Source of the DNA: Celeribacter neptunius
GTDB lineage: Bacteria; Pseudomonadota; Alphaproteobacteria; Rhodobacterales; Rhodobacteraceae
NCBI RefSeq assembly: GCF_900113955.1
Contig: NZ_FORH01000001.1
Location: 426,395-490,394, forward strand
Length of the DNA: 64,000 nucleotides
Reading direction: 5' to 3'
Part shown: positions 1 to 12,050 of the stretch, piece after piece
Position numbering within the stretch: the stretch's first letter is position 1
Layout of the letters: each line of letters begins with the position of its first letter
Translations under genes and position numbers: made by a program
Notes under the pieces: generated by a model
Told to the model about the DNA's origin: nothing
What the model saw: only the letters and a program-made list of their open reading frames with translations
The model's database searches: none

Positions 1-784
1 CCCCTCGGTGCTGGTGTCGGTGTCCTTCGCCCCGATCCTGCTGTCGATCTCGCCGACGCCGGCGTTTGACACGTCAAAACCGCTGAGCCTCGTGGCGCTT
101 TTCCGGATCTCGCCCCTGGGCTGTATTGGCATGTTCCTGATGGGCGGGGTCTTTGCCTCGCAAATGGCCATGGCTGCGGTCTATGGCGGGCAGGCGGGGT
201 TCTCTCTCGGCCAGATCTCTGCCTTTGTTGCCGCGATCTATGTCGGCGCTCTGGTGTTCCAATTGCCGATCGGGTGGATTTCCGATCATTCCGACCGGCG
301 TCTGGTGATCCTCGGTGCCGCCGGCGTCGGCGCTCTGGCCTGTCTTCTCGGCACGATGTTCGCCCAGAATTACCTTTTGGTGCTGAGCGCCGGATTCGTT
401 GCCGGCGGCATGGCCAGCCCGCTCTATTCTCTGCTCATCGCCCATACCAACGACTATCTCGATCCCGAAGACATGGCCGCCTCCTCGGGCGGGCTGATCT
501 TCATCAACGGTGTCGGCGCCGTCGGTGGCCCGCTGATCGCCGGTTGGCTGATGGGGGTGACGGGGGCGCGTGGCTATTGGCTGTTTCAGGTCTTCCTGCT
601 GGGTGGGGTGGCGCTCTATGCGCTCTGGCGGATGACCCGGCGTGCCGCGATCTCGGTCGAGGATACCGCCTCTTATGTCGCCGTGATGCCGTCCTCCACC
701 CCGGTGGCGGCCGAGGTGGCGCAGGAAGTGGCGATCGAAATGGCCGAGGAAGAGGCACAGGACGCCGCAAGTCAGGAGGGCTGA
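1..784 (+). CDS. MFS transporter, C-terminal part (5' end outside window)
   Basis: The reading frame is already open at the first base, so this is the 3' part of a gene; the GTG at 8 is only an internal codon. The visible ~260 residues hold about six hydrophobic helices and the loop DHSDRR, which resembles the conserved motif after TM2 of major facilitator repeats, here at the start of the second half. The arrangement resembles YcaD-type (UMF2) MFS proteins of the inner membrane; the substrate cannot be inferred. The protein ends in an acidic cytoplasmic tail rich in Glu and Ala. A 182-bp gap separates it from the next gene on the same strand. Confidence 0.8.
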   Translation, partial: PSVLVSVSFAPILLSISPTPAFDTSKPLSLVALFRISPLGCIGMFLMGGVFASQMAMAAVYGGQAGFSLGQISAFVAAIYVGALVFQLPIGWISDHSDRRLVILGAAGVGALACLLGTMFAQNYLLVLSAGFVAGGMASPLYSLLIAHTNDYLDPEDMAASSGGLIFINGVGAVGGPLIAGWLMGVTGARGYWLFQVFLLGGVALYALWRMTRRAAISVEDTASYVAVMPSSTPVAAEVAQEVAIEMAEEEAQDAASQEG

Positions 785-966
785 CACGCGGAATATGACG
801 GAAAACCCGGTAGAATGACCGGTTTTTCATCCGATTTTCACCTGCGATGTGTTGAATATGAGCAATAAATGAAAAATATTGCAGCTTGTCGAATAATTAA
901 CTTGCGTGGCGGACTTTGATTTGTGACGTTTCTGTAAAGTTCTGCCGTCAAGAGGAGCATTGAGAG

Positions 967-1581
967 ATGGCGCACAGCAACACGGTCCCGGAGACAAACG
1001 CGGAGAAGACGCCGGAGGAGATTCTGAGCTTCTGGCTCGACGAGCTGAGCCCGTCGCAATGGTATGTGGCGGATGAGGCGCTCGATCAGCGTATTCGCGA
1101 TGAATTCCTGACGACCTGGGAAAGGGCACAGGAGGGGGCCTATTCGCTCTGGCTGACCTATCCGACCGGGGCGCTCGCTTATATCATCCTCATGGATCAG
1201 ATGCCGCGCAACATGTTCCGTGGCGAAGGCCGGGCCTTTGCCTCCGATCTGGCGGCGCTCTCGGCGGCCAAGGCGGCGGTCGACAAGGGCTGGGATCTGC
1301 GCATCGATGCACCGGCGCGGCAGTTCTTCTACCTGCCGATGATGCATTCCGAGAATCTCTACGATCAGGAGCGCTGTGTGCGGCTGATGTTCGAGCGCCT
1401 CAAAGGCGCCGACAACAACCTCTTGCACGCGCGCGCGCATCGCGAAGTGATCCGCCTGTTCGGGCGTTTTCCCTATCGCAATGATGCGCTCGCCCGGGCC
1501 ACAACCGGGCACGAAGCCGACTTTCTCAGCGGCGGCGGCTATGCCTCCGTGCTGAAGGAAATGCAGGCTGTGGCCGCCTGA
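967..1581 (+). CDS. DUF924 family protein
   Basis: A 204-residue soluble protein with the hallmarks of the DUF924 family (PF06041): an N-terminal LSFWLDEL-like segment, the central ALAYIILMDQMPRNMFRG block, and the later FFYLPMMHSENL and FGRFPYRN segments. The family has a TPR-like all-helical fold and no established biochemical role. The start at 967 is supported by the purine-rich AGAGGAG just upstream. It stands alone, with 182 bp before it and about 290 bp after it. Family membership is firm; function is unknown. Confidence 0.85.
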   Translation: MAHSNTVPETNAEKTPEEILSFWLDELSPSQWYVADEALDQRIRDEFLTTWERAQEGAYSLWLTYPTGALAYIILMDQMPRNMFRGEGRAFASDLAALSAAKAAVDKGWDLRIDAPARQFFYLPMMHSENLYDQERCVRLMFERLKGADNNLLHARAHREVIRLFGRFPYRNDALARATTGHEADFLSGGGYASVLKEMQAVAA

Positions 1582-1721
1582 CGGCTGTGCAATCTGCATC
1601 TAAGGGATTGTAATCCCGCCTGAAAACCGAGTGCCATGCATCCCGCGCGCGAGCTATGCGCCTGGCGGGATGCAGCCTTTCGCCCTTTGGGTGCGGCGGA
1701 TCGTTGCTCAGTTTTTCCAGA

Positions 1722-1739
1722 TAGTTTAGTATCAAACTA
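1722..1739. promoter_or_regulatory. Inverted repeat upstream of lpdA (MarR-type operator candidate)
   Basis: TAGTTT (1722-1727) and AAACTA (1734-1739) form a perfect 6-bp inverted repeat with a 6-bp spacer. Its AT-rich composition stands out in this GC-rich DNA. The layout resembles operators of MarR-family repressors. It lies 132 bp before the lpdA start and no MarR gene is visible in the window. Confidence 0.35.
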
Positions 1740-1870
1740 AAGTGTTTTGCCGATCTCGACCGAGATCGCGGAACGTCAGTTTTCCAGACGCGTTGACGGC
1801 GCGCTGCACCGTCCCATCATTGGGAGGAGCGCGCTGGCAGCGTTTCACTTTGGTTTCGGGAGGACCCTTG

Positions 1871-3268
1871 ATGTCTGATACTCAATTCGATCTTGTTGTG
1901 ATCGGTGCTGGCCCTGGCGGGTATGTTGCGGCGATCCGGGCGTCTCAGCTGGGGCTGAAGGTGGCCTGTGTCGAGCGCGAACACCTGGGCGGGATCTGTC
2001 TCAACTGGGGCTGCATTCCGACCAAGGCGCTGCTGCGTTCCTCTGAGATCTTCCATCAGATGCATCGCGCCAAGGAATTCGGGCTCTCCGCCGAAAAGAT
2101 CGATTTCGATCTCGACGCCATCGTCAAACGCTCGCGCGGCGTGGCGGCGCAGATGAACGGCGGCATCAAGGGCCTGTTCAAGAAGAACAAGGTCACGTCG
2201 ATCATGGGCGAGGCCAAGCTGGCCGGCAAGGGCAAGGTCGAGGTCAAGACTGACAAGGGCACCGAGGTGCTCACCGCCAAAAACATCATCGTCGCCACCG
2301 GCGCGCGGGCGCGGGAATTGCCGGGGCTCGAGGCCGATGGCGATCTGGTGTGGACCTATCGCCACGCGCTGGCGCCGGTTCGGATGCCGAAGAAACTTCT
2401 GGTCATCGGATCGGGCGCGATCGGCATCGAATTCGCGAGCTTCTACAATACTTTGGGCGCCGATACGACCGTGGTCGAGGTGATGGACCGGGTGCTGCCG
2501 GTGGAGGACAAGGACATCTCCGCCTTCGCCAAGAAACAGTTCGAAAAGCAGGGGATGAAGATCCTGCAAAAGGCCATGGTCAAACAGCTCGACCGCACCC
2601 CGGGCAAGGGCGTCGTGGCGCATATCGAGATGGGCGGCAAGACCGAGACGATGGAATTCGACACGGTGATTTCCGCCGTCGGCATCGTCGGCAATGTCGA
2701 AGGGCTCGGGCTCGAGGAGGCGGGCGTGAAACTCGACCGCACGCATGTGGTGACCGACGAATATTGCCGCACCGGCGTGGATGGCCTGTTTGCCATCGGC
2801 GACATCGCCGGCGCGCCCTGGCTGGCGCATAAGGCCTCGCATGAGGGCGTGATGGTGGCGGAGCTGATCGCCGGTCAGAAGCCGCATCCGATCAAGCCCA
2901 ATTCCATCGCCGGCTGCACCTATTGCCAGCCCCAGGTGGCCTCTGTGGGCCTCACCGAGGAGAAGGCACGCGAGGCGGGCTTTGAGATCAAGGTCGGCAA
3001 ATTTCCCTTTATCGGCAATGGCAAGGCCGTCGCCCTGGGCGAGGCCGAAGGGCTGGTGAAAACCGTATTCGACGCCAAGACCGGCGAGCTTCTGGGCGCG
3101 CATATGGTCGGTGCGGAGGTGACCGAACTGATCCAGGGCTACGTGATCTCGCGCCAGCTCGAGACCACGGAAGAGGACCTGATGGAGACCGTCTTCCCGC
3201 ATCCGACCCTGTCGGAAATGATGCACGAGGCGGTGCTCGCCGCCTACGGTCGCGCGCTCCATATCTGA
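1871..3268 (+). CDS. lpdA: Dihydrolipoyl dehydrogenase (E3)
   Basis: The E3 component reoxidises dihydrolipoyl groups of 2-oxoacid dehydrogenase complexes with NAD+. From the ATG at 1871 (preceded by GGGAGGA) the protein has 465 residues, a normal length. FAD-binding GxGxxG sits at residues 12-17, the redox-active disulfide is C43-L-N-W-G-C48, the NAD-binding motif is VIGSGAIGIEF in the middle, and the C-terminal His-Glu pair is in HPTLSEMMHEA. The frame is open 43 codons further upstream, but that stretch does not look like E3. The gene is monocistronic here, with a terminator at 3290-3319; the E1 and E2 genes are not in the window, so which complex it serves is open. Confidence 0.96.
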   Translation: MSDTQFDLVVIGAGPGGYVAAIRASQLGLKVACVEREHLGGICLNWGCIPTKALLRSSEIFHQMHRAKEFGLSAEKIDFDLDAIVKRSRGVAAQMNGGIKGLFKKNKVTSIMGEAKLAGKGKVEVKTDKGTEVLTAKNIIVATGARARELPGLEADGDLVWTYRHALAPVRMPKKLLVIGSGAIGIEFASFYNTLGADTTVVEVMDRVLPVEDKDISAFAKKQFEKQGMKILQKAMVKQLDRTPGKGVVAHIEMGGKTETMEFDTVISAVGIVGNVEGLGLEEAGVKLDRTHVVTDEYCRTGVDGLFAIGDIAGAPWLAHKASHEGVMVAELIAGQKPHPIKPNSIAGCTYCQPQVASVGLTEEKAREAGFEIKVGKFPFIGNGKAVALGEAEGLVKTVFDAKTGELLGAHMVGAEVTELIQGYVISRQLETTEEDLMETVFPHPTLSEMMHEAVLAAYGRALHI

Positions 3269-3289
3269 GGCGAGTCTCGTGAAGTTCTG

Positions 3290-3319
3290 GGAAAGGCCGC
3301 CGAGAGGGTGGCCTTTTCC
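3290..3319 (+). terminator. Rho-independent terminator of lpdA
   Basis: GGAAAGGCC and GGCCTTTTCC form a stem around an 11-base loop about 22 bp after the lpdA stop, and the 3' arm carries a short T run. A 13-bp direct repeat (AAGGCCGCCTATC at 3347-3359 and 3364-3376) follows. Confidence 0.65.
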
Positions 3320-3400
3320 GTGTCGGGATGTGGCATGCCACCTATCAAGGCCGCCTATCAAGCAAGGCCGCCTATCGATCCCTGAAATCTGTGTGAGCTG

Positions 3401-3414
3401 ACATATCAATATGT
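3401..3414. promoter_or_regulatory. Palindrome upstream of the LysR gene
   Basis: ACATAT-CA-ATATGT is a perfect palindrome about 55 bp before the LysR-type start. Its position and AT-rich core suit an autoregulatory operator or a promoter element, but nothing else in the sequence confirms this. Confidence 0.3.
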
Positions 3415-3468
3415 GTGATGACTGCTATAAAACGCGAGGCTCTTGTGCGGAAATGAAGGTCATGTATT

Positions 3469-4443
3469 TTGACCGACATGACTGATTGGGATTCTCTGAG
3501 ATATATTCTGGCCGTAGCGCGCGAGGGCGGGCTCTCCGGCGCTGCGCGGGTGCTGGGTGTCAACCATGCCACCGTGTCGCGACAATTGGCCAAGGCCGAA
3601 GATGCCGCCGGCGTGCGTTTCTTCACCCGTCTCGCGTCGGGCCTGCAACCGACCGAGGCCGGGCAGGTGGCGATCGCCCATGCCGAAGAGGTCGAAGCCC
3701 GGATGGTGGCTTTGGACATGGCGCTCGCCGCGCGTGACGAGACCGAGGAAGGTGAGCTGAAGATCACCATCCCGCCGCTTCTGGCCGACGATCATTTCGC
3801 CGAGGACATCAAGGAGTTCAAATCCCTGCACCCGGGGATCGATATCCAGCTCCTGGGCGCGACCGAGGTCTTGAACCTGCACCGTCGCGAGGCCGATGTC
3901 GCCATTCGCGTCACCCAGTCGCCGGAGGAGAGTCTCTGGGGGCGGATGGTGACGCCGCAACGTGCCGGCTGGTTCGCCACGCCGGAATTCGTCGAGCGTT
4001 ACCGTGAGGTGCTCGAAGGCCGCGACAATGAGACGGCGCTGCCCTATATCGCCTTTTCGACCTGGTTCACCGCCACGCCCGCCGGGCTGTTCTCGGAATT
4101 GCCGCCGTGCCGCGCGGCGATCAAGACCGACGATATGGTCTCCGCCATGGCTCTGGCACGGCAAGGGGTTGGCATGGTGCGCAGCTCGCATCTGTTGGGC
4201 AGCTCCGATCCGGCGCTGGTGCGGGTGCCGGGGATCGCGCTGGCCGATCATATCCCGATCTGGGTGCTGACCCATCCGGACCTGCGCCATGTGCCGCGGG
4301 TGACGGAGTTCATGCGCTTCATCGCCGGGCGGTTCACCGCGCGCCGGTCGCTCTATATGGGGCCGGACAAGAGCTCGGCCAATACCGCGACGCGGGCCGA
4401 CGGGGCCAAGCTCGAAGGCACGGTGACCCAAGTCGCCGAATAG
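3469..4443 (+). CDS. LysR family transcriptional regulator
   Basis: A 321-324 residue LysR-type regulator. The N-terminal winged helix-turn-helix contains SGAARVLGVNHATVSRQLA, followed by a linker helix and a substrate-binding domain (about residues 90-300). The start is either the TTG at 3469 or the ATG at 3478, three codons later; the ATG is equally plausible. It is flanked by lpdA upstream and a convergent rhodanese gene downstream, with no divergent partner, so its target is unknown. A bidirectional terminator follows. Confidence 0.88.
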   Translation: MTDMTDWDSLRYILAVAREGGLSGAARVLGVNHATVSRQLAKAEDAAGVRFFTRLASGLQPTEAGQVAIAHAEEVEARMVALDMALAARDETEEGELKITIPPLLADDHFAEDIKEFKSLHPGIDIQLLGATEVLNLHRREADVAIRVTQSPEESLWGRMVTPQRAGWFATPEFVERYREVLEGRDNETALPYIAFSTWFTATPAGLFSELPPCRAAIKTDDMVSAMALARQGVGMVRSSHLLGSSDPALVRVPGIALADHIPIWVLTHPDLRHVPRVTEFMRFIAGRFTARRSLYMGPDKSSANTATRADGAKLEGTVTQVAE

Positions 4444-4503
4444 AGGCCGCCGCATGAGTGCCGCTGAATAAGATCCGTCGCGTGAAGTTTAGTCACAGCA
4501 TGA

Positions 4504-4532
4504 AAAAAAGCGGCCTCTCGGGGCCGCTTTTG
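4504..4532. terminator. Bidirectional terminator between LysR and rhodanese genes
   Basis: AAAGCGGCC and GGCCGCTTTT pair around a short loop (tctcg), with A and T runs on the two sides, so it can serve both convergent genes. Confidence 0.8.
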
Positions 4533-4555
4533 TCGTCTCGGTCGTGAGCGGGGGC

Positions 4556-4915
4556 TCACACGTTGTGCAGCTCACCGCCACCCGACACCCAATTGTGCAA
4601 CCCGCCGAGGTTCTGGACATCTTCATGGCCCAGACGCTTCAACAGGTTCACCCCGCCGGCGGAACGCGCACCGGAGGCACAGAACAGCACTTTCGTGGTC
4701 TTGGTGTCCTTGAATTCCGGCAGGCAGGAGGGCGATTTCGGATCGCATTTCGCCTGCAGCTCCTGCAGCGGCACATGCAGCGCGCCCTTGGCCGTGCCTG
4801 ACATGTGCAATTCCATCTTGTCGCGCACGTCGACCAGCACCAGAGTGCCCTTGGCCAGCCCGGCCTTTACGTCCTCGACGGAGATTTTCGGGCCGCCCCC
4901 AAACAATCCAAACAT
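4556..4915 (-). CDS. Rhodanese-like domain protein
   Basis: A 119-residue single-domain rhodanese. It has VLVDVRDKMELHMSG (the rhodanese DxR block), HVPL, and an active-site loop CASGARS whose cysteine is about residue 79, then a C-terminal LGGLHNWV segment. These small proteins carry persulfide sulfur in the cytoplasm; the acceptor is not known. An additional pair of cysteines (KCDPKSPSC) lies between the two halves. It is transcribed towards the LysR gene and away from uvrA. Confidence 0.9.
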   Translation of the reverse strand: MFGLFGGGPKISVEDVKAGLAKGTLVLVDVRDKMELHMSGTAKGALHVPLQELQAKCDPKSPSCLPEFKDTKTTKVLFCASGARSAGGVNLLKRLGHEDVQNLGGLHNWVSGGGELHNV

Positions 4916-5078
4916 GTCAGTTCACCTTCGCAGTCTTGGTTCGATATGCCGATCTACATGATGCCGCGGTGCAGAGTCTGTGATGAAATCACCAAAAAGG
5001 GAAGGGGGGCTGTCCCAAAATCGTGATTGCTGAAAAAACCGGCGGAAAATCGACCGGGATTGGCGGGTAACGCCTCTA

Positions 5079-5093
5079 GTTCTTGTTATGTTC
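5079..5093. promoter_or_regulatory. LexA (SOS) box upstream of uvrA
   Basis: GTTC-TTGTTAT-GTTC is an exact match to the GTTC-N7-GTTC direct-repeat operator recognised by LexA in many alphaproteobacteria. It lies 75 bp before the uvrA start, where a promoter would be expected. Confidence 0.85.
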
Positions 5094-5167
5094 TCATTTT
5101 CTTGTTGGAACCCGGAAAGTGATCCACTAGATATGATCGGGTAATTCCAGCGGGTGGGTGAGGTCTC

Positions 5168-8052
<2,885 letters not shown>

Positions 8053-8056
<4 letters not shown>

Positions 8057-8463
8057 GCCAGCTTCCGAAACTCGCGGTTCTGGCGGTCTGTCGCAAAGGC
8101 GACCGGCTGTTGCTGGTGCAACGGCGTAACCCGCCGGATGCCGGTCTCTGGGGCTTTCCGGGCGGTCATGTCGAGCTGGGCGAGCGGCTGAGCGACGCCG
8201 TGGTGCGCGAGCTCTTGGAAGAGACCGGGGTGACGGCGCGGGCGGGTGCTGTGCTCGATCATGTCGAGTTGATCGAGCGGGACGGGGACGCCGTGGCGCA
8301 TCATTTCCTTTTGGTCGCGCTGGCCTGTCTCGAGCCGCGAGGCCTGGCCAAGGCCGATGACGACGCCATGGATGTGCGTTGGGCGACATTGGCCGAGATG
8401 GCCGGCTTGTCGCTGTCGGATCATGTCATGGATCTGGCTGAGAAAGCCCTGAAACATGCGTGA
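8053..8463 (+). CDS. NUDIX hydrolase
   Basis: A 136-residue NUDIX protein. The Nudix box (G-x5-E-x7-REUxEExGU) is complete at residues 38-60, with RELLEETGV. Such enzymes hydrolyse nucleoside diphosphates linked to another moiety; the actual substrate is not evident. It starts at GTG 8053, overlapping the uvrA stop by 4 bp, so translation is probably coupled and it may be co-induced with uvrA, which would fit a nucleotide-sanitising role. That role is inference. Confidence 0.88.
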
Positions 8464-8570
8464 CGGCAAACAAGGTTAACGAATTCGTGACTCTCGCCTG
8501 AGCTGTGCGACCCTTTCCCGGATAGATTTTTGCTTTCAGATTTTCCGGGTCAAATTTTCAGGGGTGAGAG

Positions 8571-9542
8571 ATGTTTGGACTTATTCTTCTCGGGCTGGTT
8601 GCGCCGACACTGGTCGGACTGGCGATTTACGACGCCTTCGATGACGATGACAGCACGCATGACGAGGAGCGGTCGGAGCAGGCGGGGCAGGCGGCGGAGG
8701 CTGAGCCTGGCTCTGATGCACTCGCTGATGCGCCGGTGCCCGATGATGCCGATCCTGCCGAGATTGCGACAGCCGAGGGGGAAACGCTGTTGTTTGATGG
8801 CTCGGAGGTGCTGACCGGCAGCGAGGGAGACGACAGTCTGGCCGCGGGGCAGGAGGGTGCTCTGGCCCCGTCGGAGATCCATCTTCTGGGGGGCGATGAT
8901 GAGGCGGAGCTCGATCTGCCCTATGATATCACCCTCTACGGCGGCGCGGGCAATGACACCCTGACCGGCACCATTGGCAACACGCTTGATGGCGGCGAGG
9001 GCGATGACACCCTGGTCGGGATCGATGCCACCAATCTTTATGGCGGCGCGGGCAATGATGACATCACCTGGAACAGCGATACCGAACTCAACGACATGAC
9101 CGCCCGCATCGATGGTGGCGCGGGCGATGACCGGATCGAGATCCGCGCCGAAGCCGGAACCGATCAGCCGGATCGCGGTGGCGCCTCTGTCACCGGCGGC
9201 GAGGGGAGCGACGATTTCGAGGTTGTGCTGGAATTGCAAAACAGCGAACTGGCCTTGGAAGCGGATGATCATCTCGAAAGCCGGATCGCCACGATCGGCG
9301 ATTTCGACCCGGCGCAAGATCGGCTCAGCATCGAGATCGAACGCGGACCCGGGACCGAGGATCGGGATACCTCCGTCGAGATGGCGCAGGAAGAGACCGA
9401 AGCGGGCGGTTATGTCACCACGCTCACGCTGAGCTATGCCGAGACGGAGGAAGCGCTCGCCGCGACCAGTGTCCTGACGATCTACAGCGATACGCCTTTT
9501 GGCCTCGGAGACATCGAATTCACCGGGCTCGCAACGGTTTGA
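8571..9542 (+). CDS. RTX-like calcium-binding repeat protein with N-terminal membrane anchor
   Basis: A 323-residue very acidic protein. Residues 1-21 form one hydrophobic segment without an obvious cleavage site, followed by an Asp/Glu-rich linker. Between about residues 90 and 225 there are GGxGxDxL-type nonapeptides (GGAGNDTLTG, GGEGDDTLVG, GGAGNDDIT, GGAGDDRIE, GGEGSDDFE) that form calcium-binding beta-rolls in RTX proteins. The C-terminal ~90 residues hold the IGDFDPAQDRLSIE segment common in Rhodobacteraceae RTX proteins. No catalytic domain is visible. The SD is GGGGTGAG and the gene is monocistronic. Confidence 0.78.
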   Translation: MFGLILLGLVAPTLVGLAIYDAFDDDDSTHDEERSEQAGQAAEAEPGSDALADAPVPDDADPAEIATAEGETLLFDGSEVLTGSEGDDSLAAGQEGALAPSEIHLLGGDDEAELDLPYDITLYGGAGNDTLTGTIGNTLDGGEGDDTLVGIDATNLYGGAGNDDITWNSDTELNDMTARIDGGAGDDRIEIRAEAGTDQPDRGGASVTGGEGSDDFEVVLELQNSELALEADDHLESRIATIGDFDPAQDRLSIEIERGPGTEDRDTSVEMAQEETEAGGYVTTLTLSYAETEEALAATSVLTIYSDTPFGLGDIEFTGLATV

Positions 9543-9663
9543 ACCCTTGCCGGATGCCGCGGTTTTCAAGGCGGAGCGGATGTTTTTGAAAGACTTTTTG
9601 ACTCTCGCGTGGCCCTGTCCAAGGATATCCCGGGCATGATGCGGCGAAGCTTCGGAGGGGCGA

Positions 9664-10554
9664 ATGGCGAAACGACCCAGGATCGGATTGGCACTGGGCT
9701 CCGGCGGGGCGCGGGGCTACTGCCATATCGGCGTGCTGCGGGCGCTTGACGAGATGGGCATCCGCCCGGATGTGATCGCGGGCTGTTCTATGGGGGCGCT
9801 GGTCGGCGCGGCCTATGCCGGCGGTCGGCTCGCCCAGCTTGAAAAATGGGCCCGCGCCCTGACCCCGCGGAGTTTTCTGGCTCTGGTCGATCTGCGTTTT
9901 TCCGGCGGTGGCCTTGTGGAGGGGCGTGAGATTTTCACCCTGATGGAAAAGCTCGGTCTGCCGAAAACCATCGCGGAACTGGATCTGCCCTTTGCCACCG
10001 TGGCCACGGATCTGGAAACCGGGCGCGAGGTCTGGCTCCGTGACGGGCCTTTGAATATGGCGGTGCGCGCCTCGGCGGCGCTGCCGGGGATCATTTCGCC
10101 GCTTTATCATGGGGAGCAATGGCTCCTGGACGGCGGTATGGTGAACCCGGTGCCGGTGTCGCTGGCGCGTGCCATGGGGGCGGATGTGATCATCGCGGTT
10201 AACCCGAATGCCAAGCTCGACGGCGCGCTCTGGCAGGCGCCGGATCTTCAGAAATCCTCCGGTCTCACCAGCCTGCAGGCGCGTCTGCCCGAGGCGCTTC
10301 AGGGGCTCTGGCCGGGCAAGACGAGCGCAGATACCCCGGCCGCCCCGGGCTATCTCGAGGTGCTCTCGACCTCGATCAACATCATGACCGAACATATTCG
10401 TCGCGCCCGTATGGCCGGCGAGCCGCCACAGGTGATGCTTTCGGCGGATCTGTCGGACCTGTCCATTCTTGATTTCCATGAGGCAGACAAGGCCATTGCC
10501 GACGGCGAACGGATGGTCGAGGAACAGAAAGCCGCGCTTCAACGCCTGTTGTAA
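9664..10554 (+). CDS. Patatin-like phospholipase family protein
   Basis: A 296-residue protein of the bacterial patatin family (RssA/YlbK-like). It has the oxyanion-hole GSGGARG at residues 12-18, the nucleophile elbow G-C-S42-M-G and the catalytic Asp156 in DGG, so the Ser-Asp dyad is complete. It is expected to hydrolyse acyl esters of lipids; no signal peptide is seen, so it is probably cytoplasmic. The SD is CGGAGGGG. It is convergent with serS and ends at a shared terminator. Confidence 0.9.
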   Translation: MAKRPRIGLALGSGGARGYCHIGVLRALDEMGIRPDVIAGCSMGALVGAAYAGGRLAQLEKWARALTPRSFLALVDLRFSGGGLVEGREIFTLMEKLGLPKTIAELDLPFATVATDLETGREVWLRDGPLNMAVRASAALPGIISPLYHGEQWLLDGGMVNPVPVSLARAMGADVIIAVNPNAKLDGALWQAPDLQKSSGLTSLQARLPEALQGLWPGKTSADTPAAPGYLEVLSTSINIMTEHIRRARMAGEPPQVMLSADLSDLSILDFHEADKAIADGERMVEEQKAALQRLL

Positions 10555-10588
10555 GCTCTGATGCGTGTGACCCCAGATCCCGGACAGC

Positions 10589-10613
10589 AAAAAGGCGCCC
10601 GGAGGCGCCTTTT
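10589..10613. terminator. Bidirectional terminator, patatin gene / serS
   Basis: AAAGGCGCC (10591-10599) and GGCGCCTTT (10604-10612) form a perfect stem with a 4-base loop and A/T runs on both sides. Confidence 0.85.
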
Positions 10614-10669
10614 CGATCTCTGTTCTGTTTTGGGACCTGTTTTCGGGTCTATCCTCGGACCTCGGTCCC

Positions 10670-11962
10670 TCAGGCAAGTTGCCCGTCAGCCGTGAGCGTG
10701 AGCTTGCCGCCCAGATAGCGCGACAGCGCGTCGGGCAGGGTGACGGACCCGTCTTCGTTCTGACCGTTTTCCAGCACCGCGATCAGGGTGCGGCCGACCG
10801 CAAGGCCGGAGCCGTTGAGCGTATGCACGAACTCCGGCTTGCCACCGTCCTTCGGTTTGAACCGGGCGTTCATCCGGCGCGCCTGATAATCGCCGGCGGT
10901 CGAGACCGAGGAGATCTCGCGATATTTGTCCTGACCGGGCAGCCAGACCTCGAGATCATGGGTGCGCTTCATGCCGAAACCCTGATCGCCGGAGCAGAGT
11001 TTCACCGTGCGATAGGGCAGGTCGAGGGCTTCGAGAATATTCTGCGCCTGTTCGGTCATCCGGGCATGTTCCGCCTCGCTCTCGTCCGGGTGGACGATCG
11101 AGACCATTTCGACCTTTTCGAACTGGTGCTGACGCAGCATGCCGGCGGTGTCGCGCCCGGCGGACCCGGCCTCCGAGCGGAAACATTGCGTGTGTGCGGC
11201 ATAGCGGAAGGGCAGATCGGCCTCGTCCACCACCTCACCGTTCACCAGATTGGTAAGCGTCACCTCGGCGGTGGGGATGAGCCACCAGCCATTGGTGGTC
11301 TGATAGCTGTCCTCGCCGAATTTCGGCAATTGCCCGGTGCCGTACATCATCTCTTCGCGCACCATCACCGGGGTGATCGCCTCGGTCAGACCATGGCTGT
11401 CGACATGGGTGTCGAGCATGAATTGCGCCAGCGCGCGGTGGATGCGGGCCACGGCGCCCTTGAGCACGACGAAACGCGCGCCCGCGAGCTTGGCGCCGGA
11501 TTCGAAATCCATGCCATCGATGACACCGGCGAGCTCGTAATGCTCTTTCGGGGTGAAATCGAAGCTTCTGGGCGTGCCCCAGCGGTGAATCTCGACATTG
11601 TCGTCCTCATCCGCGCCATCGGGCACATCATCATACATGACGTTCGGCAGGGACATCAGCATCTCGGTGAGACGCGCGTCCTCCTCTTTTGCCTCGTCAT
11701 TGAGACGGGCGATCTCGGCCTTCTTGTCTGCGACCAGCGCGCGCAGGCGTTCGAATTCGGCCTCATCGCCCTTGGCTTTCGCGGCGCCGACGAGTTTCGA
11801 GGCCTTGTTCTGTTCGGCCTTGGCCTCTTCCGCGGCGGCAATCTTGGCGCGACGGTCGGCATCGAGGGCCAGCAACTCGGAGGAGACCCCGGACAATCCG
11901 CGGCGCGCCATGGCGGCGTCGAAAGCGTCGGGGTTTTCGCGAATGGCCTTGATGTCATGCAT
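10670..11962 (-). CDS. serS: Serine--tRNA ligase
   Basis: A class II aminoacyl-tRNA synthetase that charges tRNA-Ser and also provides Ser-tRNA for selenocysteine in organisms that use it. The 430-residue length is standard. The N-terminal ~110 residues are a charged coiled-coil arm ([17 protein letters not shown] and following) that grips the tRNA long arm. The core has the class II motifs, including [18 protein letters not shown] (motif 2) and [11 protein letters not shown] (motif 3). Start ATG at 11962. It stands alone, 88 bp from the pentapeptide-repeat gene. Confidence 0.97.
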   Translation of the reverse strand: MHDIKAIRENPDAFDAAMARRGLSGVSSELLALDADRRAKIAAAEEAKAEQNKASKLVGAAKAKGDEAEFERLRALVADKKAEIARLNDEAKEEDARLTEMLMSLPNVMYDDVPDGADEDDNVEIHRWGTPRSFDFTPKEHYELAGVIDGMDFESGAKLAGARFVVLKGAVARIHRALAQFMLDTHVDSHGLTEAITPVMVREEMMYGTGQLPKFGEDSYQTTNGWWLIPTAEVTLTNLVNGEVVDEADLPFRYAAHTQCFRSEAGSAGRDTAGMLRQHQFEKVEMVSIVHPDESEAEHARMTEQAQNILEALDLPYRTVKLCSGDQGFGMKRTHDLEVWLPGQDKYREISSVSTAGDYQARRMNARFKPKDGGKPEFVHTLNGSGLAVGRTLIAVLENGQNEDGSVTLPDALSRYLGGKLTLTADGQLA

Positions 11963-12050
11963 CTCTTTGGTCCCTCGAATATGGGTGGGTTGCAGCTGTT
12001 TGATCGTGAAGAGGCTTATGCCTTAGGGCGCGGGGGGGATCAACGGGGAG

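Noticed and set aside
1817-3409. A 530-codon open frame antisense to lpdA
   Set aside because: Complement of lpdA; no start signal or domain.
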